NCBI GenBank assembly: GCA_963848475.1
Contig: CAWKDW010000020.1
Location: forward strand, 124,001 to 188,000
Length of the DNA: 64,000 nucleotides
Direction of reading: 5' to 3'
Source: Solirubrobacter sp963848475
Lineage (GTDB): Bacteria > Actinomycetota > Thermoleophilia > Solirubrobacterales > Solirubrobacteraceae
Of this stretch, positions 44,661-58,552 are shown piece by piece. The notes beneath the pieces were generated by a model. The model saw only the letters and a program-made list of their open reading frames with translations, searched no databases and had not been told where the DNA came from. Position numbers and translations under genes: made by a program. Positions within the stretch are counted from its first letter, which is position 1. The number at the start of each line of letters is the position of its first letter.

Positions 44661-46063
44661 CTGACGTGACGACCGCGGTCGCTGCCGGCGAGCTCAGCTT
44701 CCTGGACCAGCAGGCGCTCAGCGAGTGGATCGTCGCGCAGCGCTGGTTCGCGTCCAAGACGCGCGAGGTCTCCCAGATCGACGTGGTCGACAGCGTCCCG
44801 CTGCGAACCGAGTCACCGCTGATCGTGCTCTGCCTGGTCGAGGCGCGCTTCCCCGCGGGGACGCACGAGACCTACCAGGTGCCGCTCGGGTTCCGGCCCG
44901 TCTCCGAGGGTTGGACCGAGCGCGTGATCCTCGAGACCGACGGCTGGACGGTCTACGACGCGCTCGCCGATCCGGCGGCGGGGCGCGAGCTGCTGCACGC
45001 GATGCGCGCCAACAGCGAGTTCCAGGTCGGCCAGGACGAGTTCATCTTCCGCTGGGCGCCGAGCGCCGGGTCCGGGCTCGGGGGCACGGTGGACGTCCGC
45101 CCGGTCGGCGTAGAGCAGTCCAACTCGTCGATCGTGTTCGGCGACGAGCTGATCATGAAGGCGTTCCGCAAGATCGAGCCGGGCGTGAACCCCGAGCTCG
45201 AGCTGCTGCGCTTCCTGACCGACCATGGCTTCCCGCACATCGCGTCGCTGGCCGGCTGGTACGAGGTCGAGGGGCGCCTGATCGACGCGACACTCGGGAT
45301 CCTGCAGGAGTTCCTGGTTGGAGCCCACGACGGCTGGGAACTGGCGCTCGACGAGCTCGCGAGCGACCCGGACCGGCTGCTGGACCGCCTCGAGGCGCTC
45401 GGCATCGTGATCGGCGAGCTGCACACGGTGCTCGGCTCGGACGACTCCGATCCGGCGTTCGCGCCCGACGAGCCCTCCGTGGAGGCGCTCTCGATCCTGA
45501 CCGCCAACGTCGACGAGCAGATCGAGCGCGTCTTCCTGGACCTGCCGGAGACGGAGGCGACGGCGCCGCTGCGCGGTCGTGGCCAGGACGTGCGCGAGAA
45601 GCTCAACGCGATGTCGCACGTCAACGCGGGCGGCCGCGTCATCCGCACCCACGGCGACCTGCACCTGGGCCAGACGATGCTCTCCGAGCGGGGCTGGGTC
45701 GTGCTCGACTTCGAGGGCGAGCCGGCGCGGCCGCTGCCCGAGCGCCGGCTCAAGCGCTCGCCGCTGCGCGACGTGGCGGGAATGCTGCGCTCGTTCTCCT
45801 ACGTGACCGCGGGCGGCCAGCTGCTGCGCGGCGTCGAGGCGCCCGAGGGCTGGGAGGGTCAGGCCCGCGAGCGCTTCCTCGCCGGCTACTACAGCGCGGT
45901 CGACAGCTCGCTGCTGCCGCCGGGCCAGCAGGCCACTGACCAATTGCTCGCGGTCTTCGAGCTCGAGAAGGCCGTCTACGAGCTGCGCTACGAGCTCAAC
46001 AACCGGCCCGACTGGGTCGCGATCCCGGTCGCCGGGATCCTCCGGCTGCTCGAGACCGAATGA
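44657..46063 (+). CDS. mak: Maltokinase
   Basis: A 468-residue ATP-dependent maltokinase (Pep2/Mak family) producing maltose 1-phosphate for GlgE. The N-terminal cap domain (LSEWIVAQRWFASKTREVS) leads to an aminoglycoside-phosphotransferase-like kinase: FGDELIMKAFRKIEPG, the catalytic loop RTHGDLHLGQTM and metal-binding DFEGEPARPLPER, with the typical RSPLRDVAGMLRSFSY after it. Family and order treS-mak-glgB match the mycobacterial GlgE pathway. It starts within the treS stop codon; glgB follows after 82 bp. Confidence 0.93.
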
Positions 46064-46145
46064 TCGCCCCACTGAGCGTAGACTCGGGCAGCGATGGCGA
46101 AATTGGGCTTGCGAGCCCGCCCTATAGGGAAGGCATCGACGGAAC

Positions 46146-48323
<2,178 letters not shown>

Positions 48324-48344
48324 TCGCCGGACCTTCGGTGGTGG

Positions 48345-49556
48345 CTACCTCTTCGGCACGGTGAGCGTCCGGCTCGTGCCCGGGACGTGGGCGCCGCCGT
48401 CGCGGGCGAGCACGACGACGCGGTATTTCATGGTGCGCGAGCGGCGGGCGACGATGAAGGTGTAGCGGGAGCGGTCGCCGCTCAGCAGGCGCGGCTTGGC
48501 GCGCCGGAGATAGCCCCACCTGCCGCTGCGCGACTGGCGCTGGAGCGAGATCCGGCCGTGCTGGACGGCGGGCCAGGTCGCGCCCTTGACGCGCAGGCGC
48601 TTGCCCTTCAGGCGCTTGGTGATCAGGCCCACCTTGACCGCCACCGAGGCGGTCGTGACCGGGCTGGCGGCGACCACCGAGGTGCGCGTCACGACGCGCA
48701 GGCGGGCGGTGGTGAAGAGCGCGGGGGCGGTCAGCGTGAACGCGCCTTTGCCGTTGGCGTTCGCGGTGGCGATCTGCGCGAAGGCACCCGTGTAGGGGAA
48801 GTCCTGCTTCTCGAGCGCGACCGGGATCGAGCCCGTGCCGGAGACCGAGCCGGCGATCGTGAGCCCCGAGCCCCAGACCGGCCGGATCGTCGAAGGCGTG
48901 ATGGCCACGCCGGTCGGCACCTTCGAGGTGGTGAACGTGCGGTTGGAACCGCGCGCGATGCCGGCAGCGCTGGTCGCCACGGCGCGGAAGTTGTACTTCG
49001 TGCCCGGCTTGAGATTGGCGACCGCGGCGCTGACGTTGACGCTCGACGTTCCCGCGCCGATCGCCTGGTCGGGCGTCGAGGTGCCGTACGAGGTCGACGT
49101 GCCGTACTCGAAGCGCACCGTGGTGGCGAGCCCGCGCGGGGTGACGCGCGCCGGCAACACGGCGCTGGACGAACCCACGGAGGTCGCGGCACGGCTGCTG
49201 ATGGCTGGTGCCCGCGCGGGGGAGTTCGTGTGCAGCGTCCGGTCATCGCCGCGGGCGACACCGGCGGCGTTGGTGGCCACGAGTCGGTAGTGGTATGTCG
49301 TGTTCGTCGTGAGGTTCGAGAGCGTCGCTCGCACGTTGTTGGCGCTGGACCCTGCGCCGGCGTCCTGCTGCGGCGTCGTCAGCCCGTAGGAGGACGTCGT
49401 CCCGTACTCGAACTGGTAGATCGTCGCCTCTCCACCGGGGTTCACCGTGCCCGTGACGGCGGCCGAGCCGGTCGTGATCGACTCCGCGGCGCCGGTCGTC
49501 GCGGTGGGAGCGGCCTGGGCGAGAACGGCGCTGAGAACAAGGGCGGCAATGTGCAT
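48345..49556 (-). CDS. Secreted protein with tandem fibronectin/Ig-like repeats and basic beta domain
   Basis: A 403-residue exported protein with a short signal peptide (MHIAALVLSAVLAQAAP). Two homologous repeats of about 95 residues (TGTVNPGGEATIYQFEYGTT... and PARVTPRGLATTVRFEYGTS..., each followed by TxYxxRxVATxAAGxARG) resemble fibronectin III-like modules. A third beta domain (PSTIRPVWGSGLTIAGSVSG) and a basic Lys/Arg-rich C-terminal module complete it. No catalytic motif. Probably a surface adhesin or structural protein. It is convergent with glgB and divergent from the nucleoside hydrolase gene. Confidence 0.65.
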   Translation of the reverse strand: MHIAALVLSAVLAQAAPTATTGAAESITTGSAAVTGTVNPGGEATIYQFEYGTTSSYGLTTPQQDAGAGSSANNVRATLSNLTTNTTYHYRLVATNAAGVARGDDRTLHTNSPARAPAISSRAATSVGSSSAVLPARVTPRGLATTVRFEYGTSTSYGTSTPDQAIGAGTSSVNVSAAVANLKPGTKYNFRAVATSAAGIARGSNRTFTTSKVPTGVAITPSTIRPVWGSGLTIAGSVSGTGSIPVALEKQDFPYTGAFAQIATANANGKGAFTLTAPALFTTARLRVVTRTSVVAASPVTTASVAVKVGLITKRLKGKRLRVKGATWPAVQHGRISLQRQSRSGRWGYLRRAKPRLLSGDRSRYTFIVARRSRTMKYRVVVLARDGGAHVPGTSRTLTVPKR

Positions 49557-49595
49557 CGCAGCGCTGGAACACGCGAAGCGCCAAGATGATGCGCA

Positions 49596-50519
49596 ATGAC
49601 CACGCCGGTGATCATCGATTGCGATCCGGGCCATGACGACGCCATGGCCCTCCTGCTCGCCGTAGCGAGCCCCGAGCTCGAACTCGTCGCCGTGACAACG
49701 GTCGCGGGCAACCAGACGCTGGAGAAGGTCACGGCCAACGCCATCCGCGTCCTGGATGTGGCGGGCGTGGACGACGTCCCGGTCGCCGCGGGTGCGGACC
49801 GCGCGCTCATCCACCCCGCCCGCGTCGCCAGCGAGGTCCACGGCGAGACGGGCCTCGACGGCCCTGATCTGCCACCTCCCTCGCGCCGGCCGGAGCCGCT
49901 GCACGCGGTCGAACTGCTCGCCCGCGAACTGCGCGCCCGCCCGCTCACGCTGGTCCCGATCGGGCCGCTCACGAACATCGCGCTGCTGCTCGCCACCCAC
50001 CCGGAGCTGGCCTCCCGGATCGAGCGGATCGTCGTGATGGGCGGCGCGATCGGCCTCGGCAACGTCACGCCCTCGGCCGAGTTCAACATCTGGGCCGACC
50101 CCGAGGCCGCCTCGCGCGTCTTCGGCTCAGGGATCGAGGTCACGATGGTCGGCCTCGACGTCACCCACCGCGCGATGCTCTCGAAGGAGCGCGCCGAAGC
50201 GCTGCGCCCGAGCGGCCACGCCGGCGCCGTCGTCGCGGACCTGCACGCCTTCTACCGCCAGTTCCACGAGCGTCTCTACGGCCACAGCGACACACCGGTG
50301 CACGACGCGCTCGCCGTCGCCCACGTGATCGCGCCCGCCGTCATCCGCACCGACCACCTACCGGTCGAGATCGACCTCACCCAGGGCCCCTGCCGAGGCA
50401 GGACCGTCGTCGATCAGCTCAAGCGCACCGGCCAGGCGGCCAACGCCCACGTCGCCGTGGACGTCGACGCCGGCGCCTTCATCGACCTCCTCACCGAGCG
50501 GATCAGCCGACTTCCCTGA
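49596..50519 (+). CDS. Inosine-uridine-preferring nucleoside hydrolase family enzyme
   Basis: A 307-residue enzyme that hydrolyses the N-glycosidic bond of ribonucleosides. The calcium-binding signature DCDPGHDDA is at residues 8-16. IGPLTNIALLL and VVMGGAIGLGNVTPSAEFNIWADPEAA provide the ribose pocket, and the active-site His in DTPVHDALAVA completes it. Length and fold elements match the family; base preference cannot be told. It probably serves nucleoside salvage and seems unrelated to the surrounding glucan genes, which it precedes by 76 bp. Confidence 0.93.
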   Translation: MTTPVIIDCDPGHDDAMALLLAVASPELELVAVTTVAGNQTLEKVTANAIRVLDVAGVDDVPVAAGADRALIHPARVASEVHGETGLDGPDLPPPSRRPEPLHAVELLARELRARPLTLVPIGPLTNIALLLATHPELASRIERIVVMGGAIGLGNVTPSAEFNIWADPEAASRVFGSGIEVTMVGLDVTHRAMLSKERAEALRPSGHAGAVVADLHAFYRQFHERLYGHSDTPVHDALAVAHVIAPAVIRTDHLPVEIDLTQGPCRGRTVVDQLKRTGQAANAHVAVDVDAGAFIDLLTERISRLP

Positions 50520-50595
50520 CAGGCGGCGTGTTCGTCCGGCGCTCGTCAGGGCGCCGCGACGACGAATTGCACGATCGATCAGGATCTGACCTCAC

Positions 50596-52323
50596 ATGGA
50601 CGAGTTCCCCTTCCAGCGCCGCCTCGGCGCGTTCCCCTTGCGCACGGGCCGTACGGAGTTCCGCGTGTGGGCACCGAACCCCGGCGAGATCGTCCTGCGC
50701 GTCGGCGGCTCCGAGCACGCGCTCGAGCCGGTCGGCTACGGCATCTTCGAGGCCACCGTCGACGCCGGGGCGGGCGAGGACTACGTGTTCGTGCTCGATG
50801 GCGTGGCCCTGCCCGACCCGTGCTCGCGCTGGCAGCCGGAAGGCCTACGCGGCCCGTCGCGGATCGTCGATCCGCTCGCCTTCGAGTGGACCGACGGGGA
50901 GTTCCGCGCGCTCGGGCTGCACGACGCCGTGATCTACGAGCTGCACGTCGGCACGTTCTCGGCCGAGGGGACCTTCGAGGGCGCGATCCCCTACCTCGCC
51001 GAGCTGGCCGAACTCGGCGTGACGGCGCTCGAGCTGATGCCCGTGGCCGAATTTCCGGGCGTCCGCGGCTGGGGCTACGACGGCGTCTACCAGAACGCGA
51101 CGCAGTCCTCCTACGGCGGCCCGCTCGGCCTGCAGAAGCTCGTCGACGCCGCCCACGGCGCCGGCCTCGCCGTGATCCTCGACGTGGTCCACAACCACGT
51201 CGGCGCGTCTGGCACCAAGGCGCTGATGGCCTACGGGCCGTACTTCACGCACAAGCACCCGACGCCGTGGGGCGACGGTCTCAACGTCGATGACGAGCAG
51301 TGCGATCGCCGTCCGCGAGTGGGTCTGCCAGAGCACCGAGGCCTGGGTGCGCGACTTCCACCTCGACGGGCTGCGCCTGGACGCCATCCACGCGATCGTC
51401 GACTCCAGCCCGGAGCACCTCGTGGCCGAGATCGCCCGCCGCGTGCACGCGGCGCGCCCTGGGGCGCTGGTGATCGCCGAGTCCGGCCTCAACGACCCCA
51501 AGGTGATGCGCGTCCCCGAGCTCGGGGGCCACGGCTGCGACGCGGCCTGGGCCGACGACTTCCACCACGCGCTGCGCGTCATGCTGACCGGAGACCGAGG
51601 CGGCTGGTACGCCGAGTTCGACTCGCTACAGCTGCTGGCGAAGGCGTTCAGGCGCCCGCACGTCCACGACGGCACGTATTCCGAGTTCCGCCGGCGCCGC
51701 TTCGGGGCAGTGGCCGATGACGTGCCACCAGAACGCTTCGTCGTCTTCTCCGCCGACCACGATCAGGTCGGAAACCGCGCCCTCGGCGACCGGCTGCCGG
51801 TCGAGACACGCGCCCTGGCGGCGTTCTGCACGCTCCTGTCACCCTTCACGCCCATGCTGTTCCAGGGCGAGGAGTACGGCGAACGGGCGCCGTTCCAGTT
51901 CTTCTCCGATCACATCGATCCCGAGATCGCCGACGCGACCCGCGAGGGCCGTCGGCGCGAGTTCGCCTCCTTCGTCGAGTTCTCCGGCACCGAGGTGCCG
52001 GACCCGCAGGACGTCGCCACGTTCGAGCGCTCGAAGCTGACCCGCCAGGGCGAGCCGGAGGGCCTGCGTGAGCTCCACGCGCAACTGCTGCGCGCCCGCC
52101 GCGAGCTGCTGGCGCCCGGCGACGCCGACGACATCAGCTTCGACGAGCGCGCCGGCTGGCTGGCCGTTCGCCGCGGCGAGTGCACGTTGCTGGCGAACTT
52201 CTCCCGCGCCGCCGTCCACGTGCCGCGCGAGCGCACCGAGGAAGTGCTGCTGGCCACGCACGAGCCGACGCTCGAGCCGGGATTCGTCGTGCTGCCCGCG
52301 CTCGCCGGGGCGCTGGTGCGCTG

Positions 52324-52324
<1 letters not shown>
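50596..52324 (+). CDS. treZ: Malto-oligosyltrehalose trehalohydrolase, one frameshift
   Basis: About 575 residues. TreZ releases trehalose from maltooligosyl-trehalose made by TreY. The N-terminal beta domain (TEFRVWAPNPGEIVLRVGG) is followed by a GH13 barrel: DAVIYELHVGTFS, MPVAEFPGVRGWGYDGVYQ, VILDVVHNHVG, nucleophile Asp in DGLRLDAIHAI, acid/base Glu in VIAESGLND, and FSADHDQVGNRALGDR, a TreZ-type variant of the substrate Asp region. One extra base near 51298 (between NVDDE and SAIAVREW) breaks the frame. The stop overlaps the glgX start (TGATG); treZ-glgX-treY form one operon. Confidence 0.92.
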
Positions 52325-54434
<2,110 letters not shown>

Positions 54435-54438
<4 letters not shown>

Positions 54439-56406
54439 CGCGGCTGCGGGCGACCTATCGGCTCCAGCTGGGCGGGGAGTTCGGGTTCGCGGCGGCGCGC
54501 GAGCTGGTCCCCTATCTGCGCGCGCTCGGCGTCTCGCATCTGTACCTCTCGCCGTCGTTTCAGGCCCGCGAGGGCTCCACGCACGGCTACGACGTCGTCG
54601 ACCCGGGCTCGATCTCGCAGGAGCTCGGCGGGGCGGAGGAGTTCGACGCGTTGGTGCGCGTCGTGCAGGCCGCGGGCCTGGGGATCGTGCTCGACATCGT
54701 CCCCAACCACATGGCGGTCGACGACGCGAACCGCTTCTGGAGCGACCCGGAGTTGCGCGACAAGGTTCTTTGACCTCGACGCGGTGACCGGCCGGCACCG
54801 GCGCTTCTTCGACGTCGACCACCTCGCCGGCGTGCGCCAGGAGGACCCGGAGGTCTTCGAGGCCACGCACGAGCTCGCGCTGCGGCTGGTGCGCGAGGGC
54901 GCTGTCGACGGGCTGCGGATCGATCACCCGGACGGCCTCGCCGACCCGGCCGGCTACCTGCAGCGGCTGCGCGACGGCGGCGTCGAGCACGTGTGGGTGG
55001 AGAAGATCCTCGAGGCCGGCGAGCGCCTGCGCGACTGGCCGGTCGACGGGACCGTCGGCTACGAGTTCCTCAACGACGCCTGCGGGCTGTTCGTCGATCC
55101 CGCGGGCGAGGCGCCGCTGACCGACCTGTGGGTGGAGCTCTCCGGCGACGACCGCCGCTTCGCCGAGCATGCCTTCGAGGCCAAGCTCGAGCAGGCGCGG
55201 ACGATGTTCGCCCCGGAGGTCGCTCGGCTGCTGCGCGACGCGCCGCGGCGCGTCGCCGGGCTCGAGCGGGCACTGGCCTCGATCCCGGTCTACCGCACCT
55301 ATGTCGAGCCGTGGTCGGGGCGCGTGGAAGACGCCGATCGCGAGGCGATCGCCGAGTCGGGGCTCCCGTCGTCGCTGGCGCGCGTGCTGGCGCTCGAGAC
55401 GCCCGGCTGGGAGGCGTTCGTCACGCGCTTTCAGCAGACGACGCCGCCGGTCGTGGCCAAGGGCATCGAGGACACCGCCTTCTATCGCTACGTGCGGCTG
55501 CTGGCGCTCAACGACGTCGGCGGCGACCCGGGGCGCTTCGGCGTCTCGGTCGAGGCCTTCCACGCGGCCAACCGCGAGCGCGCGGAACGCTTCCCGCGCA
55601 ACCTGCTCGTCACGCAGACGCACGACACCAAGCGCTCCGGTGACGTGCGCGCCCGGATCGGCGCGCTGGCGGGGATGGCCGACGAGTTCACGGCCCACGT
55701 GCGGACCTGGCTGAACGCGTCGCGCTCGTTGACCTCCGGCGGCGCGCCGACGCCGGTCGAGCAGTACTTCATCTTCCAGACCCTGCTGGGCGCCTGGCCG
55801 ATCTCCGAGGATCGTTTGCGGGGCTATCTCGAGAAGGCGATGCGCGAGGCGAAACAGCACACGACCTGGATCGATCCCGACGCGGCCCACGAGGCGGCGG
55901 TCCAGTCCTTCGCGCGCGCCCTGCTGACCCACCGCGAGTTCCTGCGCGACTTCGTGCCCTTCCAGCGCGAGCTCGCGGCCGCGGGCGACCGCGCCGCGCT
56001 GGGCCAGCTGCTGCTGAAGCTGACCGTCCCGGGCGTTCCGGACATCTACCAGGGCGACGAGCTCCTCTGCCTCTCCCTGGTCGACCCGGACAACCGGCGC
56101 CCGGTGGACTGGGAGGCGCGCCGTGCCGCGCTCGCCGACCCGCCGCCGAAGCTCGACCTGATCGTCCGTGCGCTGGCGCTGCGCGGACGCCGCCCTGAGG
56201 CCTTCGAGGGCAGCTACGAGCCGCTTGAGGTCGGCACCGACGCCGTCGCCTTCGTGCGCGGCGGCGCGGTGGTCGCGGGTGCGCTGCTGCGCGGCGAGCC
56301 GGTGACGCTCGAGCTCCCGCCCGGCGAGTGGTGCGACGTCCTCGCCGAGCGCAAGCTGTCCGGCAGCGTCGCGCTCGACGGGATCGCCCTGCTCGAACGA
56401 ACTTGA
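54435..56406 (+). CDS. treY: Malto-oligosyltrehalose synthase, compact form, one frameshift
   Basis: About 656 residues. TreY converts the reducing end of maltodextrins to an alpha,alpha-1,1 linkage. It has ATYRLQLGGEFGFAAARELV, HGYDVVDPGSISQELGG, IVLDIVPNHMA, nucleophile Asp in DGLRIDHPDGLADP, Glu in VWVEKILEAGE, QTHDTKRSGDVRAR and VPGVPDIYQGDEL. An extra T near 54767 breaks the frame. The segment normally between PNHMA and RRFFDVDHLAGVR, over 100 residues in many TreY proteins, is reduced to a short linker (FWSDPELRDKVFDLDAVTG), giving an unusually compact enzyme. Last gene of the treZ-glgX-treY operon. Confidence 0.9.
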
Positions 56407-56474
56407 CCGCCCGCCCGCCGGCCATGCCACCCGTGATGGGCCGTCCACGGTCTCGGCTCGTACCGCTGCCTTCC

Positions 56475-56480
56475 TAGAAT
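56475..56480 (+). promoter_or_regulatory. Probable -10 box (TAGAAT) of the gene at 56489
   Basis: TAGAAT lies 8 nt before ATG 56489, the closest match to consensus in the window. The -35 region is GC-rich without a clear hexamer. Confidence 0.5.
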
Positions 56481-56488
56481 CAGTCGGG

Positions 56489-56983
56489 ATGGATCGCAGT
56501 GCCGCGGAACGTCTGGTGCAGAGGGATCTCGACGGGACCACGGGGCTCGGGAAGCCGATCTCGAGCCAGGCCCGGATGAGCCAGCGCACCGTCGAGGCGT
56601 ACCTGAAGGCCGGGGTCCGGCCGCGCTGGATGGAGCGGATCTCCGAGATCGACGAGGCGATCAAGGCCCAGAGGCGCCGGTTGGAGCGTTCCTTCCGGGC
56701 CTTGCGCGAGGAGTGCGCGGGCGATGACGCGCTGTTCGCCGAGCGCTGGAGCGCGTTCGCCGGCCGCTGCCGCTTCGATGCGCTCAACGAGCTGATCCGC
56801 CAGCACAACGAGTGGTACCCGATCGAGCGCGACCTGCCGATGGACCTGCGAACGCGTGACTACGTGCTGATCAACGGGCGCTCATACCGGCGGGAGCCGC
56901 TCAGCACTCAGTGGGTGCTGGAGCAGTTTCCCGCGCGCGTAGCGAGATGCGTGCGGTCGCGGCCGGCGAGCTTGGCCGCGTAG
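56489..56983 (+). CDS. Conserved-looking hypothetical protein, unknown function
   Basis: A 164-residue soluble protein as read. The N-terminal half has RLVQRDLDGTTGLGKPISS and a helical, Arg-rich middle (MERISEIDEAIKAQRRRLER). The C-terminal half is Arg/Tyr-rich (HNEWYPIERDLPMDLRTRDYVLINGRSYRREPL). No recognised domain. Removing one C from a CCC run near 56932 would end it at TAG 56940-56942, after VLEQFP, shortening the overlap with the convergent GGDEF gene. ATG 56489 is supported by the TAGAAT box 8 nt upstream. It follows treY by 82 bp and is likely a separate unit. Confidence 0.55.
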   Translation: MDRSAAERLVQRDLDGTTGLGKPISSQARMSQRTVEAYLKAGVRPRWMERISEIDEAIKAQRRRLERSFRALREECAGDDALFAERWSAFAGRCRFDALNELIRQHNEWYPIERDLPMDLRTRDYVLINGRSYRREPLSTQWVLEQFPARVARCVRSRPASLAA

Positions 56984-58359
56984 AGCGCCGCATCCGCCCG
57001 CGTCAGCAGCTCCGTCGGCGTCTCCGCGCCGTCCCACAGCGCGACGCCGGCCGAGCAGGTCTGTCCCTCGGTCACTTCGGCGCGTAGGCGGTCGACCAGC
57101 CTCACCGCCTCCTCCACCGTCGCGACGGGCGCGATCAGCGCGAACTCCTCGCCGCCGTAGCGGGCGAGGCTGTCGGTCGCGCGCAGGCAGGCCTGCCAGG
57201 CGCAGGCGACCTCGCGCAGCAGTCGGTCGCCCTCGGGGTGCCCGTGCGCGTCGTTGTAGGCCTTGAAGCGGTCGAAGTCGAGCATCGCGAGCGCCACCAC
57301 GGTCCGTCCGCGCTCGGCGCGCTTGAGCTCGCGCGCGAGCTGCTCGTCGAAGGCGCGGCGGTTGCCGATTCCGGTCAGCGCTGTCGACGCGGCTGAGCTT
57401 GTGGAGCTCGGTCAACGTCGTGGTGCGCTCGATCGCCACCGCCGCCTCGCTCGAGAGCAGCTCGATCAGCTGCATCTCGCGCTCGGGCACCAGCGCCGGC
57501 TCGACGTCCCAGAAGACGGTCAGCACACCCACGGGCTGGTCGCGCAGCAGCAGCGGCTGAAACAGCGCGGCCTCCCAGCCGGCGACGCCCTGCAGTTGGT
57601 CGCGCGAGCGGTAGATCCGCTCGCGCGTTGTCGAAGGACTGCCGCGAGGCGGCGCCGTGTCCGGGCGGGAGCTCCACGCCGATGATGTCGGCCCCCAGGG
57701 CGCTCGTCGCACGCAGCATGCCGCCGGACGTGGTCCAGAGGATCGCGCCGCTCGATCGGGCGAGGTCCTGTGCCGCGGCGCACACGTCGTGCTCGAGCTC
57801 CTCGGCGTTCGAGACGCGTGCGAGCCGGCTCGTCGCCTCCCCGAGCCGGCGCAGGACGCGGGCCTCGACCAACCGCTCCCGCTCGCGCCGCGCGAGCTCG
57901 ACGTGCGCGCTCACCGCCGCGGCCAGCACGCGCAGGGTCTCAAGATCGTCCGCGCTGGGCGAGTGCGCCTCGGCATCCGACGATGCAGAGCGCCCCGATC
58001 CGCTGCCCGCCCGCGGTGACGGCCACCCCGGCGTAGAAGCCGAGCCCGAGCGCATTGCCGGCGAAGCGCGGATCGGCCGCCGTGTCCGGGATGACGAAGG
58101 CCAGGTCGCCGCGAACGGTGTGCGCACAGAACGAGTCCGCCCGCGCCACCTCGTGACCGGTCGGGACACCGGAGCCGGCCTTCGTCCAGTGCCGATGCTC
58201 GTCGACGAGGTTGAACGCGGCGACCGGGACCCCGAGCAGCCTCGCGGCCAGCGCCACCAGCTCGTCGAAGACCGGCTCGGCCAAGGTGTCGAGCAGCGCG
58301 GTACTTCTCAGCGCCGCGAGACGCTGCGGCTCGCCGTCGGCGATCGGTGCGGACTCCAT
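56908..58359 (-). CDS. GAF-GAF-GGDEF diguanylate cyclase, three frameshifts
   Basis: The corrected protein of about 480 residues is soluble: GAF 1 (LLDTLAEPVFDELVALAARLLGVPVAAFNL, HWTKAGSG, FCAHTV), GAF 2 (ELEHDVCAAAQDLARSSGAILW...) and a GGDEF domain (TGIGNRRAF, MLDFDRFKAYNDAHGHPEGD, YGGEEFALI). The active site reads GGEEF, and an RxxD inhibitory site (RATD) lies exactly five residues before it, so it should be a product-inhibited cyclic di-GMP synthase. Insertions near 57975, 57620 and 57385 split it. GAGGG just upstream supports ATG 58359. Removing the extra base near 56932 would move the stop to 56901. Confidence 0.85.
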
Positions 58360-58364
58360 GACCC

Positions 58365-58511
58365 TCAGGCAATCGTATGCCACGCCATCTCCGAGTCGGG
58401 CTCGGATTCCTCATTGTTGGCGCCTTCGGTGCCCTTGACGATCGCGAAGCCGTGTGCATCGTAGGACGCGGTCGCGCGGTGCTGCGCTGGAACACCCACA
58501 GCTCGAGCCAC
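58365..58511 (-). CDS. Possible 48-residue small protein upstream of the GGDEF gene
   Basis: A GTG-initiated frame on the minus strand ends 5 nt before the GGDEF ATG. Its C-terminal half (SYDAHGFAIVKGTEGANNEE, then SEPDSEMAWHTIA) is acidic and non-repetitive, unlike the Arg-rich translation of noncoding frames here. If real it would be translated just before the cyclase. No ribosome site or family was recognised. It overlaps no other gene, being 41 bp from the divergent glycosyltransferase GTG. Confidence 0.3.
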   Translation of the reverse strand: MARAVGVPAQHRATASYDAHGFAIVKGTEGANNEESEPDSEMAWHTIA

Positions 58512-58538
58512 GACGCGCGCGGCGCAGCGGCATGGCGA

Positions 58539-58544
58539 TAGGGT
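58539..58544 (+). promoter_or_regulatory. Probable -10 box (TAGGGT) of the glycosyltransferase gene
   Basis: TAGGGT lies 8 nt before GTG 58553, supporting that start over the in-frame ATG at 58532. Confidence 0.45.
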
Positions 58545-58552
58545 CCCAGACC

